From Adiantum capillus-veneris (Eukaryota > Streptophyta > Polypodiopsida > Polypodiales > Pteridaceae), in NCBI GenBank assembly GCA_014529385.2, contig CM043968.1, positions 128,205,518 through 128,269,517 of the forward strand: a DNA stretch of 64,000 nucleotides, written 5' to 3'. Below the pieces are notes generated by a model. It worked only from the letters and a program-made list of their open reading frames with translations. It did no database searches and was not told the origin of the DNA. This document shows, piece by piece, positions 32,101 to 42,200 of the stretch; positions within the stretch are counted from its first letter, which is position 1, and each line of letters opens with the position of its first letter. Both the position numbers and the translations under genes were made by a program.

Positions 32101-33030
32101 TGTCAGCACACAATCTTCAACTTGTACAATAGCTATAAAAGTCAACAGTGCGGTGTGGCACTATGGACTTGGGTATATGAGTGCTAAAAGAATGCAAATC
32201 CTTCAATCAAAGAAGCTTCTACAAGGTTTGAAAGAAGCGGACTTAGAATTTTGTGAAGATTGTTAAACAAAAGAGGGTAAAATTTCAAAAATCAAGAAAT
32301 AAAAAAAAGTAAAAAATTGGAATTCGTTTATTCTCATGTTTGGGGTCCAGCAAGTACACCATCCCTTGGTGGCTCGTTGTACTATGTAACATTCATAGAT
32401 GATGAAACTAGAAAAACATGGGTTTATTTAATGAAGAATAAATACGATGTGTTTTCCACATTTCAAAGGTGGAAAGCCTTTATGAAGAATGAAGCAAGTA
32501 CCAAGCTTAAATGCCTCATATACGACAATGGACGTGAATATTGCAGCCAAGCTTTTGAAAGATTTTGTGCTAGCAATGGCATTTGGAGGCAAAGGACAAC
32601 CCCAAGGATACCTGAACAAAATGGCATTTTGGAAAGAATGAATAGAACATTCATGCAGCAAGCACAAATCATGCGGCTACATGCAAGCCTACCGCTTGAG
32701 CTTTGGGAAGAAGCAGTAAGTACATTTGTGTACTTAATCAATCGATCACCCTCAATGGCATTGGATGAGGGAGTTCCAGAAGAGGCATGGACAGGTAAAC
32801 CTCTAAATTATGCCTTTCTCAAAGTGTTTGGGTGCGAGGCTTTTATGCACATGGATAGAAGCCTAAGTTCAATGCTAGATACAAAGTCCAAAAAGCGTTT
32901 CTTCATTCGCTATGGAGAAGCTGACTTTGGGTATCACCTATGGAATCCTAAAGATGGTAAAATATTTAGAAGTAGGGATGTAATTTTCAACACACAAAAT
33001 CTGTACAAAGATTACTTGGAAAGATAATAA
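32101..33030 (+). pseudogene. C5 integrase relic
   Basis: The 32317-33027 frame holds a 236-codon integrase core: YSHVWGP (Asp of HSD/HTD lost), a degenerate second motif YDNGREY, NGILERMNRTF with the Glu, then the conserved FLKVFGCEAF and FRSRDVIFN blocks. Upstream (32150-32270) a degenerate HYGLGY..CEDC zinc region is visible. Two of the three DDE landmarks are altered, consistent with long decay. Confidence 0.88.
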
Positions 33031-34736
33031 ACAAAAGATATATGTGATGAGTACGTGGAGCTTGAGGACTGTGAAGACTCAAGTAGGGAAAATGGTGACG
33101 ATGTACATCAACGTCAACCAAATACAGAGCCTCAACCTATGTCCCGAAGATCTACGAGAGCAAGAAAACCTCTAGAAAGTTTTGTTCCTTCCTTCAACCA
33201 TCTCTTGGTCTCAGATTCTAGAGATCCATAATCATACAAAGAAGCTCTGCAACACAAATCCAAAGAAGAATGGATGAAGAGCATGGATGTGGAGATCAAC
33301 TCATTATATCGGAACCAAACATGGGATTTGGATGAGTTGCCTAAAGGTAAGTGGGCTTTGCAGAACAAATGGGTGTACAAGCTGAAGAAAGAAGAAGGTG
33401 GGAAGAAAAGTTGCAAGTCTAGGCTTGTGATAAAAGGTTTTTCTCAAAAGAAAGGTATTGATTTCAATGAGATATTTTCTCATGCTATAAAAAAAAACTC
33501 AACTAGGCTTGTCTTAACCCTTGTTGTTTCTCATGACTTAAATAATGAGCAAATGGATGTAAATATGACGTTCCCTCATGGTGACTTAGAGGACGAGATT
33601 TACATGCTTCAACCAAAGGGATATGAAGTAAAAGGTAAGGCAAAAATGATTTGCAGATTAAAGAAGAGATTGTATGGTCTAAAGCAAGCCTCAAGACATT
33701 GGTACTTGAAGTTCGATCGATGGATGTTGGTTCACGGATTAAGAAGATGCAACTCATATCACTGCATCTACTACAAAGAATTTGGGAGATTGGAAGCTCA
33801 CCATCCTAATGCTCTATATTGATGACATGCTGATTGTGCAAGTGCTAACATGCAGGATATCAAATACCTAAAAGAGGAGCTGTCTAAATATTTTTCAATG
33901 AAATATTTAGTTTTTGCAAAGCGGATACTTGGTATGAAGATATCAAGCGACATGACAAAGAAGACAATAAAGCTATCTCAAGAAGATTACATCAAGATAC
34001 TAGAAATATTTGCACAATGAAAGATGCAAAATTGGTTTCTACTCCTTTGGCTAGCCACTAAAAACTAAACAAGGATATGTGTCCAAGGACACAAGATAAG
34101 ATAGTCTATACTTCAAGCTCCATATGTTGCAAGGGTAGGTTCCCTAATATATGATATGGTCTGGCCTAGACAAGGCCAGGAATTGCACATTTAGTGGGAG
34201 TTGTGAGCAGATTCATGGAAAATCTAGGTAAAGAGAACTGGCAAGTTGTGAAGTGGATACTTACATATCTAAAAGGGACAATAATAAATGTTTTGTTTTT
34301 TGGAGGCATTGATATTTTCTTGCAAGGGTATGCTAATGCAGATATGGCATGTGACAAAGACACTTGAAGGAGCACTACTGGCTATGTCTTCAGATTTGGA
34401 GGCACAATGGTAGGCTGGTCTTCAAATATGCAGAAAGTGGTCTCGCTTTCTACCAGGGAAGCAGAATATGTGGCAATGACGGAGGCAAGCAAAGAAATTT
34501 AGTGGCTTCACAGATTCTTGGAGGAGCTTGGACATAAGCAAGACAATTGTGTCTTGTACAATGGCAATGAAAGCGCCATTCATCTTGCAAAGAATTCATC
34601 CTTTCACTCAAGAAAAAAGCACATCAAGGTGAAATATCACTTCATACGTACTCTTTTGAAAGAGGGACAGCTAAAGCTAGGAAAGGTACACAAAAATGAG
34701 AATCCTGCAGAAAGGTGTTCAACAAGGAGAAGTTGA
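33031..34736 (+). pseudogene. C5 RT and RNase H relic
   Basis: The 33274-33822 frame encodes the RT N-terminal half (NKWVYKLKKEEGG, RLVIKGFSQKKGIDFNE, RLYGLKQASRHWYLKFD). LYIDDMLIV appears just after in another frame near 33820, so the catalytic box is YIDD. Between 33850 and 34160 the reading is full of stops. RNase H resumes at about 34230 (VVKWILTYLKGT, YANADMACD, STREAEYVAMTEAS, NESAIHLAKNSSFHSRKKHI), ending near 34736. All is heavily frameshifted. Confidence 0.88.
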
Positions 34737-34831
34737 TCTTTTTCTCATCTTCAATCGTCATTCAAGGACAAGAAGACACGATGGAAAGCAGTCATACGTT
34801 TGGTGTGGAGAGCATTCTCCAAGTGTGAGAT

Positions 34832-35440
34832 TGCTAAGTATGGAGCCTTATTTATTGCTTGTAACTTTTAGTCTCAAAAAGCCACATTTGGAAGGCCTCT
34901 ATTGTGAGCAAAATCCATCGTGTGCAAGATAAATCACAAAAATTCATGCTTGGTTTTTTGGAATATTCTCTTTTTGGCTGGAATATTATGATCAGATGGC
35001 GGCTGAAGAGTGGTCAAAAAATGCCCGATTGGTTGTTCGGTTGGCCAGTGGTCGATAGTCAATGGCCAGTTGTCGAAAGTCAATGGTCAACGGCTAATTT
35101 CTAGGTAGACTTGTCTTCTCAAGGGAGGCCACACATGGGTGCATGGGAGAGTCCAACAACTTGGACTTGTCTACACAAGGGAGGCTACACACCATTCTCT
35201 CTCATAAGAGAGGGCATCCCTTTCAACGTATAAAAGGAGGCCTCTTCTACACACAAAATGCATTATGAAGTTGATGAAACAAGGTGTGTGTGAGGTGGTG
35301 AGAGTGAATCAAGGTGGGAGTTCCATAAAAGGTTATAATCCCTTTGTAGCCTACTTCTAATTTGAGGTACTAAAGCCATTGAGTGGCTGCTTTCTCATGG
35401 AGGTAGCCCACATTGGGTGAACCACATATATCATGCTCTC

Positions 35441-35497
<57 letters not shown>

Positions 35498-35522
35498 TTG
35501 GTCACTTTGAGAGATTCTAACA
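34832..35522 (+). repeat. 3' LTR of C5
   Basis: Starts TGCTAAGTATGGAGCC, TATAAAAG at 35229-35236, (TC)n at about 35447-35494, ends near TTCTAACA at 35522. Homologous to 30121-30761. The segment after the TC tract differs from the 5' copy. Confidence 0.8.
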
Positions 35523-35544
35523 TTTGGTTCTACTTCTATCAAGA

Positions 35545-35950
35545 TGGATATTGAGTACTGGTGCATTTATTCAAATGCAATCACGTACACTTGTACAATG
35601 AAGGTATGTGGCCTTGGCCCTTATGCAAGACCTTCACATGGGTGAGAAGATTGTATTCTTAAAGCATGTGGAAGTGTAGGAGCATTGGATAATGCCATAA
35701 AAGTATATGATTGGATCATAAAACATGCACAAAAGAGATTGTTTGCTTGGCAGTGCATTATTAGGTATGGATTCTAAATGTGGTGAATTACAAAGGTCAC
35801 AACAAGTCTTTAATGAGCTTTGAATCCATGATGAAGTCACTTGTGTGCCCTTTTCCCAGGATATTTCCAACATGATCAAGGGGAGACAATACTCAATCAA
35901 TTCAAACAGATGAAGTGTGAAGGCATCCCTTCAAGTGAATCACCCTTTCT
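35545..35950 (+). pseudogene. Pentatricopeptide repeat (PPR, PLS-type) gene fragment
   Basis: The plus frames retain PPR signatures in collinear order. They are NAITYTCTMKVCG, then ILKACGSVGALDNAIKVYDW, DSKCGELQRSQQVFNEL and, after frameshifts, QGETILNQFKQMKCEGIPSS. These correspond to successive helices of plant PPR repeats. At least two in-frame stops and two frameshifts are needed to follow it, and no start or end is present. In plants PPR proteins bind single RNAs in plastids or mitochondria for editing, splicing or stability. This fragment has no such capacity but is the one host-gene-derived sequence I can name in the window. It directly follows the C5 3' LTR, so C5 may have inserted in it. 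Confidence 0.75.
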
Positions 35951-36917
35951 AGAGTGATGATGAAGGATAGACTTGCTAGAGGGCTTTCATAGTGTTGAGG
36001 AAAGTTGAGTTGAGAAGCTGCAAAATAGGGGATTCTCTATGAGTGTTGAGGAGCAGAAGCATGAGGGGGTCAATGGCTTGGGAGTCAAGAGGAGGAGCTG
36101 TCTCAAGAAGAATGGTGGCTAGTCAGCCATGAAGTGAAGAAGCCAAGGATAAGGGAATTTCTTAATTGAGAGATTCCGTGGGTAAAAAATGGATTATGTT
36201 CCTTACATATAGCTACATGGGAAAAATGTAGAGAAAGTAAGAAATGGGGTTTTCTTACTCTCTAGAGTGGAGCATGTGAGACACAGGGAGAGAAAGATCA
36301 AGATATTGAAGTTTTATAAGAGGTCTTTTAAAGTAAGACTGTGTTTTGAGCTATGGAGAGGAAATTATGAGTGAGTATCTGTGCATAATTCATGGATTTC
36401 ATCAATGTCTAAACTCAAATTGCCTTAGAATTTGTGGTGAAGGTGAGATAGATCCATTACAACTCATTTGGATACTATTTCTTTAAATTTTAGTATGTCC
36501 AAAATTTCAAAACAAATTCGAGCAAAAAAATTTGTCATCTTTTTCTTTTGCGCTTGCTCTTGTCAAGTGCCTTCTTGAATTCAAACTTCTACGTTGCACG
36601 GTGTCAAGAAGTAGACAATATGGCTAGGAAAGCATCAAGCCTCTAAATAGGAAAATCAAATGAATCGTACACGGTTTGAAGCAAAAGATACCCTTGAAAG
36701 GAACAAAACTCTAGCTTTGGAAGCCTCATTCTAAAAAAAGAATCAATATTAACTCAAAACTCTTGTGTGTGTAATGATTTGGTGTACCCTCGCTCATAGT
36801 TGCATAGATACAGTCTTCATTTGCCTATTCAAAACCCTTATTCTCCACTTTAATTCTCTGTTGAGTCCATTTTATGGAAGCTTAGGCACTTCATTAGACA
36901 AACCCAAAATGATGGAA
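35951..36917. other. Spacer, no gene recognised
   Basis: No further PPR repeats or other coding could be followed. The last five bases TGGAA (36913-36917) are the left target duplication of the solo LTR. Confidence 0.5.
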
Positions 36918-37403
36918 TGTAGAAGGCGAGGACAGTCTCAGCAGGTGAGAACTGCTCCCTACAAGACCGACCAGTAGGAACAACTACACTGGCAATAATT
37001 ACAACAGTTACTGCAGTAACTCTATAAGACTATAAATAGGAGCTTCTACAATGTATCCAAGGCTTTTTTGACTTTTGGCTTACAAGCTCTTGCTTCTATA
37101 CTTTTAGCTTCATAAGCTTTTGGCTTTCAACTCTGTAATCACTTACTCCTGTAATCAATCCTCAGACTTCATATGATCTTAAGCCTGTTGTACACTGTAC
37201 TAATTATCTTTGTACTATTGATCTGAATCTATAATACCCTTCCCAGTCTTCCACTTTGTGTCTTCCATTTCAACACATTATTCCAGTTTAGTTCTTTGTT
37301 TCAGTTCATTACTTAATTCGAGTCCTCACTAATTGAACCGCCTAGATAATCAGTAGCTCTGAACTCTAACACTAGAATAGCTGTCTGAAGAGACCAGCTC
37401 TCA
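36918..37403 (+). repeat. Solo LTR of gypsy family G2 with target duplication
   Basis: 486 bp, TGTAGAAGGCG...CAGCTCTCA, homologous along its length to 38158-38639. It is flanked by perfect 5-bp duplications TGGAA (36913-36917 and 37404-37408). A TATAAATAGG box lies near 37030. Duplications on both sides of a single LTR show that the element inserted here and was later reduced by LTR-LTR recombination. Confidence 0.9.
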
Positions 37404-37469
37404 TGGAAAAAGCTTAAAAAAAGGGAAACAATTACAAAAGCATGAAACTAGAAGCTTGCAAATAAAATG

Positions 37470-37569
37470 CACTCTCTATCTACTCTATAATCTCTCCTAT
37501 GTAAAAATTATCTCTCTCCATTTAGTAAATTACTCTAATATCTACTTAGTTATGCCCTATTTCCTAACA
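37470..37569 (+). repeat. LTR end fragment of the C5 family
   Basis: CTCTCTATCTACTCTATAATC ... CCTATTTCCTAACA matches the part of the C5-family LTR after the TC tract, and is the reverse complement of 7815-7895. Confidence 0.7.
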
Positions 37570-37759
37570 TAGCCAAAACAAGGAAGCTAACCTCCACCAG
37601 AGGAGCAGTCATACCATCACAAAAAATTCGTAGACCATCATATGAAAGTCAATTCACATTGGCAGAGATAGTCTACTGGCTATTGAACTGGATTTGCTGC
37701 TAGGAAATAGACCTAGATACAGATGTATGAAGGAGGTCAAGATTAATTAAAAGAACTCT

Positions 37760-38157
37760 TGCTTCATATGCAGATTTCCAGAGGTGTCTTGGATACAGAA
37801 GGACAATGCTGGCACTAGGACTTCTGAGACACCAAAGAAGAAGAAGGGCAAGAGGAACCGCGTTGGGTAGTTCCATCTCAGAATCAGACGGTGGATTTTC
37901 CTAGCTATCGAGTAGACACTGGAATCTCCTTGGATGGGTACCCTTGGAATTACAACTATATGGGTTTCAAGCACTCAACAAGCATGAAGTATGACATAAA
38001 GCTGGCAATACCAAAAGAGTACAATTATGAGGAACATCGGTCAACTCAAAAAACCAGATTGGTTTTCTCAACAACAAATCCGAATCAGGCGGTGGATTTT
38101 TTTTCCAGTCAGAAGGAAATTTTGGTTTATACCAAAATTCAAGAAAGGACGGAAGAA
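37760..38157 (+). pseudogene. 3'-internal remnant upstream of a G2-family LTR
   Basis: A 94-codon frame starting at 37891 (MDFPSYRVDTGISLDGYPW) reads through the end of this segment into the LTR. Two related stretches (CAGACGGTGGATTTTCC and CAGGCGGTGGATTTTTT, 37886 and 38089) hint at an internal duplication. It ends in a purine-rich stretch (AAGAAAGGACGGAAGAA) that fits a polypurine tract before the LTR at 38158. I therefore read it as the last internal part of a gypsy copy. The protein itself is not recognised. Confidence 0.45.
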
Positions 38158-38639
38158 TGTAGAAGGCGTGGATAGTCCTAGCAGGCAAGAATTGCTCCTT
38201 ATAAGACCGACCAATAGGAATAGCTACCTTGGGAGTAATTACAACAATTACTGCAATAACTTTGTAAGCCTATAAATAGGAGCTGCTACAATGTATCCGG
38301 GGCTTTTTTGACTTTTGTCTTATGGGCTCTTGCTTCTAGACTTTTAGCTTCATAAGCTTTTGGCTTTTAACTCTGTAATCACTTACTCCTGTAATCAATC
38401 CTTAGACTTCATCTAAGCTTAAGCCTGCTGTACACTGTATCGATTATGTACTACTGTTTTGAATCTATAATACCATTTCCAATCGTCTAGTTTGTGTCTT
38501 CCATTTTAGTACATTATTCCAATTCAGTTCTCTGTTTCAGTCTAGTACTTAATTCCAGTCCTCACTAACTGAACTGCCTAGATAGTCAATAGCTTTGAAC
38601 TATAACACTGGAATAGATGTCTGAAGAGACCAGCTCTCA
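38158..38639 (+). repeat. G2-family LTR with a polypurine tract on its left and gag on its right
   Basis: 482 bp homologous to the solo LTR at 36918. A probable polypurine tract precedes it. A segment TTTTGGCGATCACGGTGG (about 38644-38661), which resembles the primer site of plant Tat/Athila-type gypsy elements, follows it. It therefore has the surroundings of both a 3' and a 5' LTR. Confidence 0.8.
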
Positions 38640-41405
38640 TTTCATTTTGGCGATCACGGTGGCTAGAGTTGATTTCTCTTAGACTAGCTAGCCTTGTCTC
38701 CCAGTTACAATTCTTAGCTACAAACATGCCACTCAGAGTCAGTCGTGGTCGAAAATCATCAACCCGGTTTTGCACTCATTCCACACGAGTCGACCCTATT
38801 CTAGAAGTGTAAACAAGAGAGTCTGATACTAAGAGGGACCCCGAGAGTGAGACTGAGGCTTAGGAGGGGCACTCATTCCACACAAGTCGACCCTATTCTA
38901 GAAGTGTAAACAAGAGAGTCTGATACTAAGAGGGATCCCGAGAGTGAGACTGAGGCTTAGGAGGGGCACAATAATGATGAAGAGGCCAGAGACTCTCAGC
39001 ATTCTAGTCACTCAAGGAGGAGGAGGGCTGAGCGTCAGGAACACAAAACCAAGACTCAAGGTTCTATGTCCACACACAAGACAACTAAGGCTAAGGGTAG
39101 CAAAGGCAGTCATCATAGTACAAGCAGGAAGGCCAAGGTAGAGACTGAGACTGAAAATAAAAAGGAAGGTCACTGGGATGTCAACACTGATCATTATCGG
39201 AAGTCATCAAGACTAGAGGAACCAGAGATGATACAGACAAGCATGATTACACTGCTTCCTTAAAGATCACTTTTCCAATTTTCAAAGACAAAAAAAAAGA
39301 CAATCCTGATGTCCACATTCAAGACTTTGAGAAATATGCCGATTTAAAGCATATTAATGAAGATGATTGGGGAGAGTATTTTCCTCAAACACTAAAAGAT
39401 GCGGCAAGAAATGTTATTACCACTATCCAGCTTGCCACCTCAGGTCCTACAATAAACTGATCAAGGCTTTGAGGCTTGAGTACTTAGACAAGAGAGGCGA
39501 TGAAGACATTCTCTGTGAGCTGGACAAGCTTAGGCAAGGAAAATTGTCTATAAGAAGCTATGTGGAAAAGATCAAAGAGTTGACCAAGCAGTTGCAAGAA
39601 CCACCTTCAGAAAAAATACTGCATGCATGGTTTCTAAATGGATTTCGCAGCAAGAAGCTGAGAGAGCAAGAAGTACCTACACCCACGAAGAAGTTTAATG
39701 ACTTAGTGCAGAGAGCTCTGAAGCTCGAGCAGCGAGCCAAAAAGGAGCGAAGCCATAAGAAGCGGAGGTCTAGCAGTAGCATCTCTTCTACGGAGAATTC
39801 CAACTCTAGTGAGACTTCCAGCAATTTTGATAGTAGTTCATATGAAAAGAGCAAGAACAAGGCTAAGAAAGGGTCTTGGTCTTGAAAAATCGACAAAATG
39901 GCCAGGCAGATTGCTAAAATCAACCAGACCAAACCACCAGTCAGGAAGATGATGGAAACCTGGTGCTCCAAATGCAAATCCAAAGATCATGTTTCCAACG
40001 AATGTCCATAGTGCATGTACTGCAAAGTGTATGGCCATCTGTGGAATAATTGTGGCATTCGAATCCATCATTTCAAGAAAGGTAAGGATCTGTCTCTAAT
40101 TGCATTTACAAATGCCAAATCAACTAAGGTAGAGATGACTAGTGAACCTAAAGAGACAAATGCAGGTACCAGTGGGACTGGTACTAGGTGCGGCAGATAC
40201 CAAGGGGGTACTGGTGGAGGCCAAGGTAGTGGCAATTTCCAGAAGCAAGGTCTTAACTGCTATGATTATGGAAAATATGGGCACTTTGCATTCATTGTCT
40301 TGTTGCACCCAGTACTGAGGCTACTAAGGCAAAAGCACCGGAACCAGTTCCATTACGGGCAGTCACTCGCAGTAAAGGGGTGATTATTGAATAACTTCTA
40401 GACGAGCTTGTGAAACCCGTCATTCCTGAAACCAATAAATAGACTCACTAGAGAAAAGTCTCGATGGCTAAGGGCAAGGAGAAGGTGGTTGATGAATGGC
40501 AAGAGCAGCGAGAACTGGCAGCTAAGATCATAGAGGATCTAGCTAAGAAGCTACCAGAACAGCCAGAGAGTTTCAAATGCTCGTGTTATTCAAAAGATAT
40601 CAGCTCTATCTTCTGAGAAAAGGTAGCCTAATTATTCAAGATCTGGAATCTCTGAGACCATTCTTGCTGTAATGCAAGGACTGGTGGATGATCTAGGATA
40701 GGTCAAATCATATTTGATTGTAATAGAAAACACTGAACTGGGAAAGCACATTATGTTTCTCAGTGTCAGTCAAGGCTCAGTACAACCACCAAAAGAGAGG
40801 ATTGACAATATGAAGCTAGTCTTGATTCCTTGAGTTTTGATAATAATTTTTATTAGGAGAGAGAAGAGATCTATGTCAAAATCTGTGAACAAATTCAGAA
40901 ATTGACGGTCAAGTTAGATGATATCAGGAAGAGTTTTCCTCAAGAAGCAAAGTTTATCAGATAGCGGAGAAAAGTCAAAGCTGATGCCAAAGCAATTGAT
41001 CCATCGGCTGTGACAGATGATGAGGTGTCAGTAATCCAGGTGGATTAGAAGGTCAGGAAATAATGGGAGCCGTTATCCGGTGTTATACTGGATGGAGGGA
41101 CATGTGTGAATATTATGGAGACACATCTTCAACAAAGGCTTGGTATCACTGATTTAAAACCAACACCCTAGAATGGCTGATCATAGATTTTTTCAAGCAA
41201 CTGGTATGATCAAGAATATGCAGATTTGGGTGGGTAAAGAGAAATTCAAAACCACTTTTTTGGTATTGGATGTCCAAGGAGCATATGGTATGCTACTGGG
41301 ACGACCATGGTTGTGGATGGTGTAGGCTATTCATGATTATGCAAATCATACCATAACCATTCAAGGAACCAGTAGGAGAATCTAGCTCCAGACAAATAAC
41401 ACCAG
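38640..41405 (+). pseudogene. Gypsy G2 gag and protease (decayed)
   Basis: After a leader containing a 97-bp tandem duplication, gag coding appears at about 39060-40300. FPIFKDKKKDNPDVHIQDFE and YFPQTLKDAARNVI are typical gypsy gag helices. Next come SIRSYVEKIKELTKQL, a Ser/Lys-rich linker and a double zinc-knuckle region (CSKCKSKDHVSNEC, CMYCKVYGHLWNNC), then a third degenerate one (CYDYGKYGHF). The protease is at about 41060-41400 with LDGGTCVNIMETHLQ (the DSG motif is altered) and YGMLLGRPWL. Several stops and shifts lie between them. At about 41405-41430 the plus reading ends and the next expected part of pol is found on the opposite strand. Confidence 0.8.
38772..38965 (+). repeat. 97-bp tandem duplication in the G2 leader/gag start
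   Basis: Copies 38772-38868 and 38869-38965 differ at only about two positions (ACGAG/ACAAG and GACCC/GATCC). 97 is not a multiple of three, so any frame across it is shifted. Confidence 0.95.
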
Positions 41406-41419
41406 AAGTTGGAAGAAAG

Positions 41420-42200
41420 CACCTTACCTGAGAAACTTTGCCAAAAATATGGGAAAGGGATCTTTGATAGTTTGAGCATTCAATTTCTTGTAGTCCACAC
41501 AGACTCTGAGTTTTCGATTCTTCTTTAGTACGACCATTATAGGGAAGAGCCAATCACTATTGGCAACTTCGATCTATGATGAATCCGGCTTTAAGAAGGT
41601 TGTCAATTTCCTCTTTGACCTTCTTACCATAGTTTGGATTCATTTTGTACCTCTACAGACGTACTGGTTTGGCATCTAGCTCCAGAGGTATTTTGTGCTG
41701 GCAAACCTTTGGATCTACACCTTTCAAATCAGTATATTCCCATGCAAATACATCTTTGTATTTCTTGAACATAAGTCTGGCTTTTTCCTTCATTTTTGGG
41801 TTCAGATGCTTATTCACCTTGATTAATCGAGGACGTTCTTCAGAACCCAAATTCCATCCTTCAATCTCTTGATCATCTTGGAGCAGCCAATTCCGGCCAC
41901 CTCCCGTCCTTTTGGCCAGTGGCTCCGCATCATAATCCCTGAATGGATCTGTTAGTTCTGCATTCTCATTATGAACTCTAGTGACCTCTTCAGTGTGCAC
42001 TGGTATACTAGAATCTAAATATCCCTCTTTGGAGTCAGATGGTTCCTCTAGTCGACCAGTCAACTGAACCTGTCTCTCTCGAGGATTCAGTTCAATGAAC
42101 TGATCTGGAATCTGCTTTCTCTATTTCTCATCTTGAGCCTTGTCGAACAACACTGCATTCAAGTCGATTTCAGCTAACGAAAAAATGTTCATGGTTGTAA
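41420..42200 (-). pseudogene. Gypsy linker and RT N-terminus, inverted relative to G2 gag-protease
   Basis: On the minus strand, from about 42200 downwards, the reading gives a linker (FSLAEIDLNAVLFDKAQDEK), then the 136-codon frame 42063-41653 with MFKKYKDVFAWEYTDLKGVD and HKIPLELDAKPVR, the region just before gypsy RT. It then continues in shifted frames with KVKEEIDNLLKAGFI, DWLFPIMVVLKK and LRVCVDYKKLN, the first RT motifs, stopping near 41440. These are exactly the parts that should follow the G2 protease. Their order is correct on minus, so the block looks like an inversion of the linker-RT segment. RT palm and later domains are absent. Confidence 0.8.

Larger units (their letters stand above)
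30121..35522 (+). mobile_element. Old Ty1/copia element C5 with composite interior
   Basis: Two long related LTRs (30121-30800 and 34832-35522) flank gag, integrase, RT and RNase H in copia order on plus. Both LTRs have the ordered landmarks AAGTATGGAGCCT, GAATATTATG, a CACACATGGG segment, a TATAAAAGG box, CATTGGGTGAACC and an internal (TC)n tract. LTR divergence is high (many substitutions and indels by eye) and the coding region has many frameshifts and stops, so this is an old insertion. A foreign copia tail (C4) lies between the 5' LTR and gag, replacing the primer site and gag start. Target duplications were not identified. Confidence 0.85.

Noticed and set aside
34168-34740. Separate element for the C5 RNase H part
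   Set aside because: It is collinear with the C5 RT and followed by the matching C5 3' LTR; frameshifts, not a new element, explain the break.
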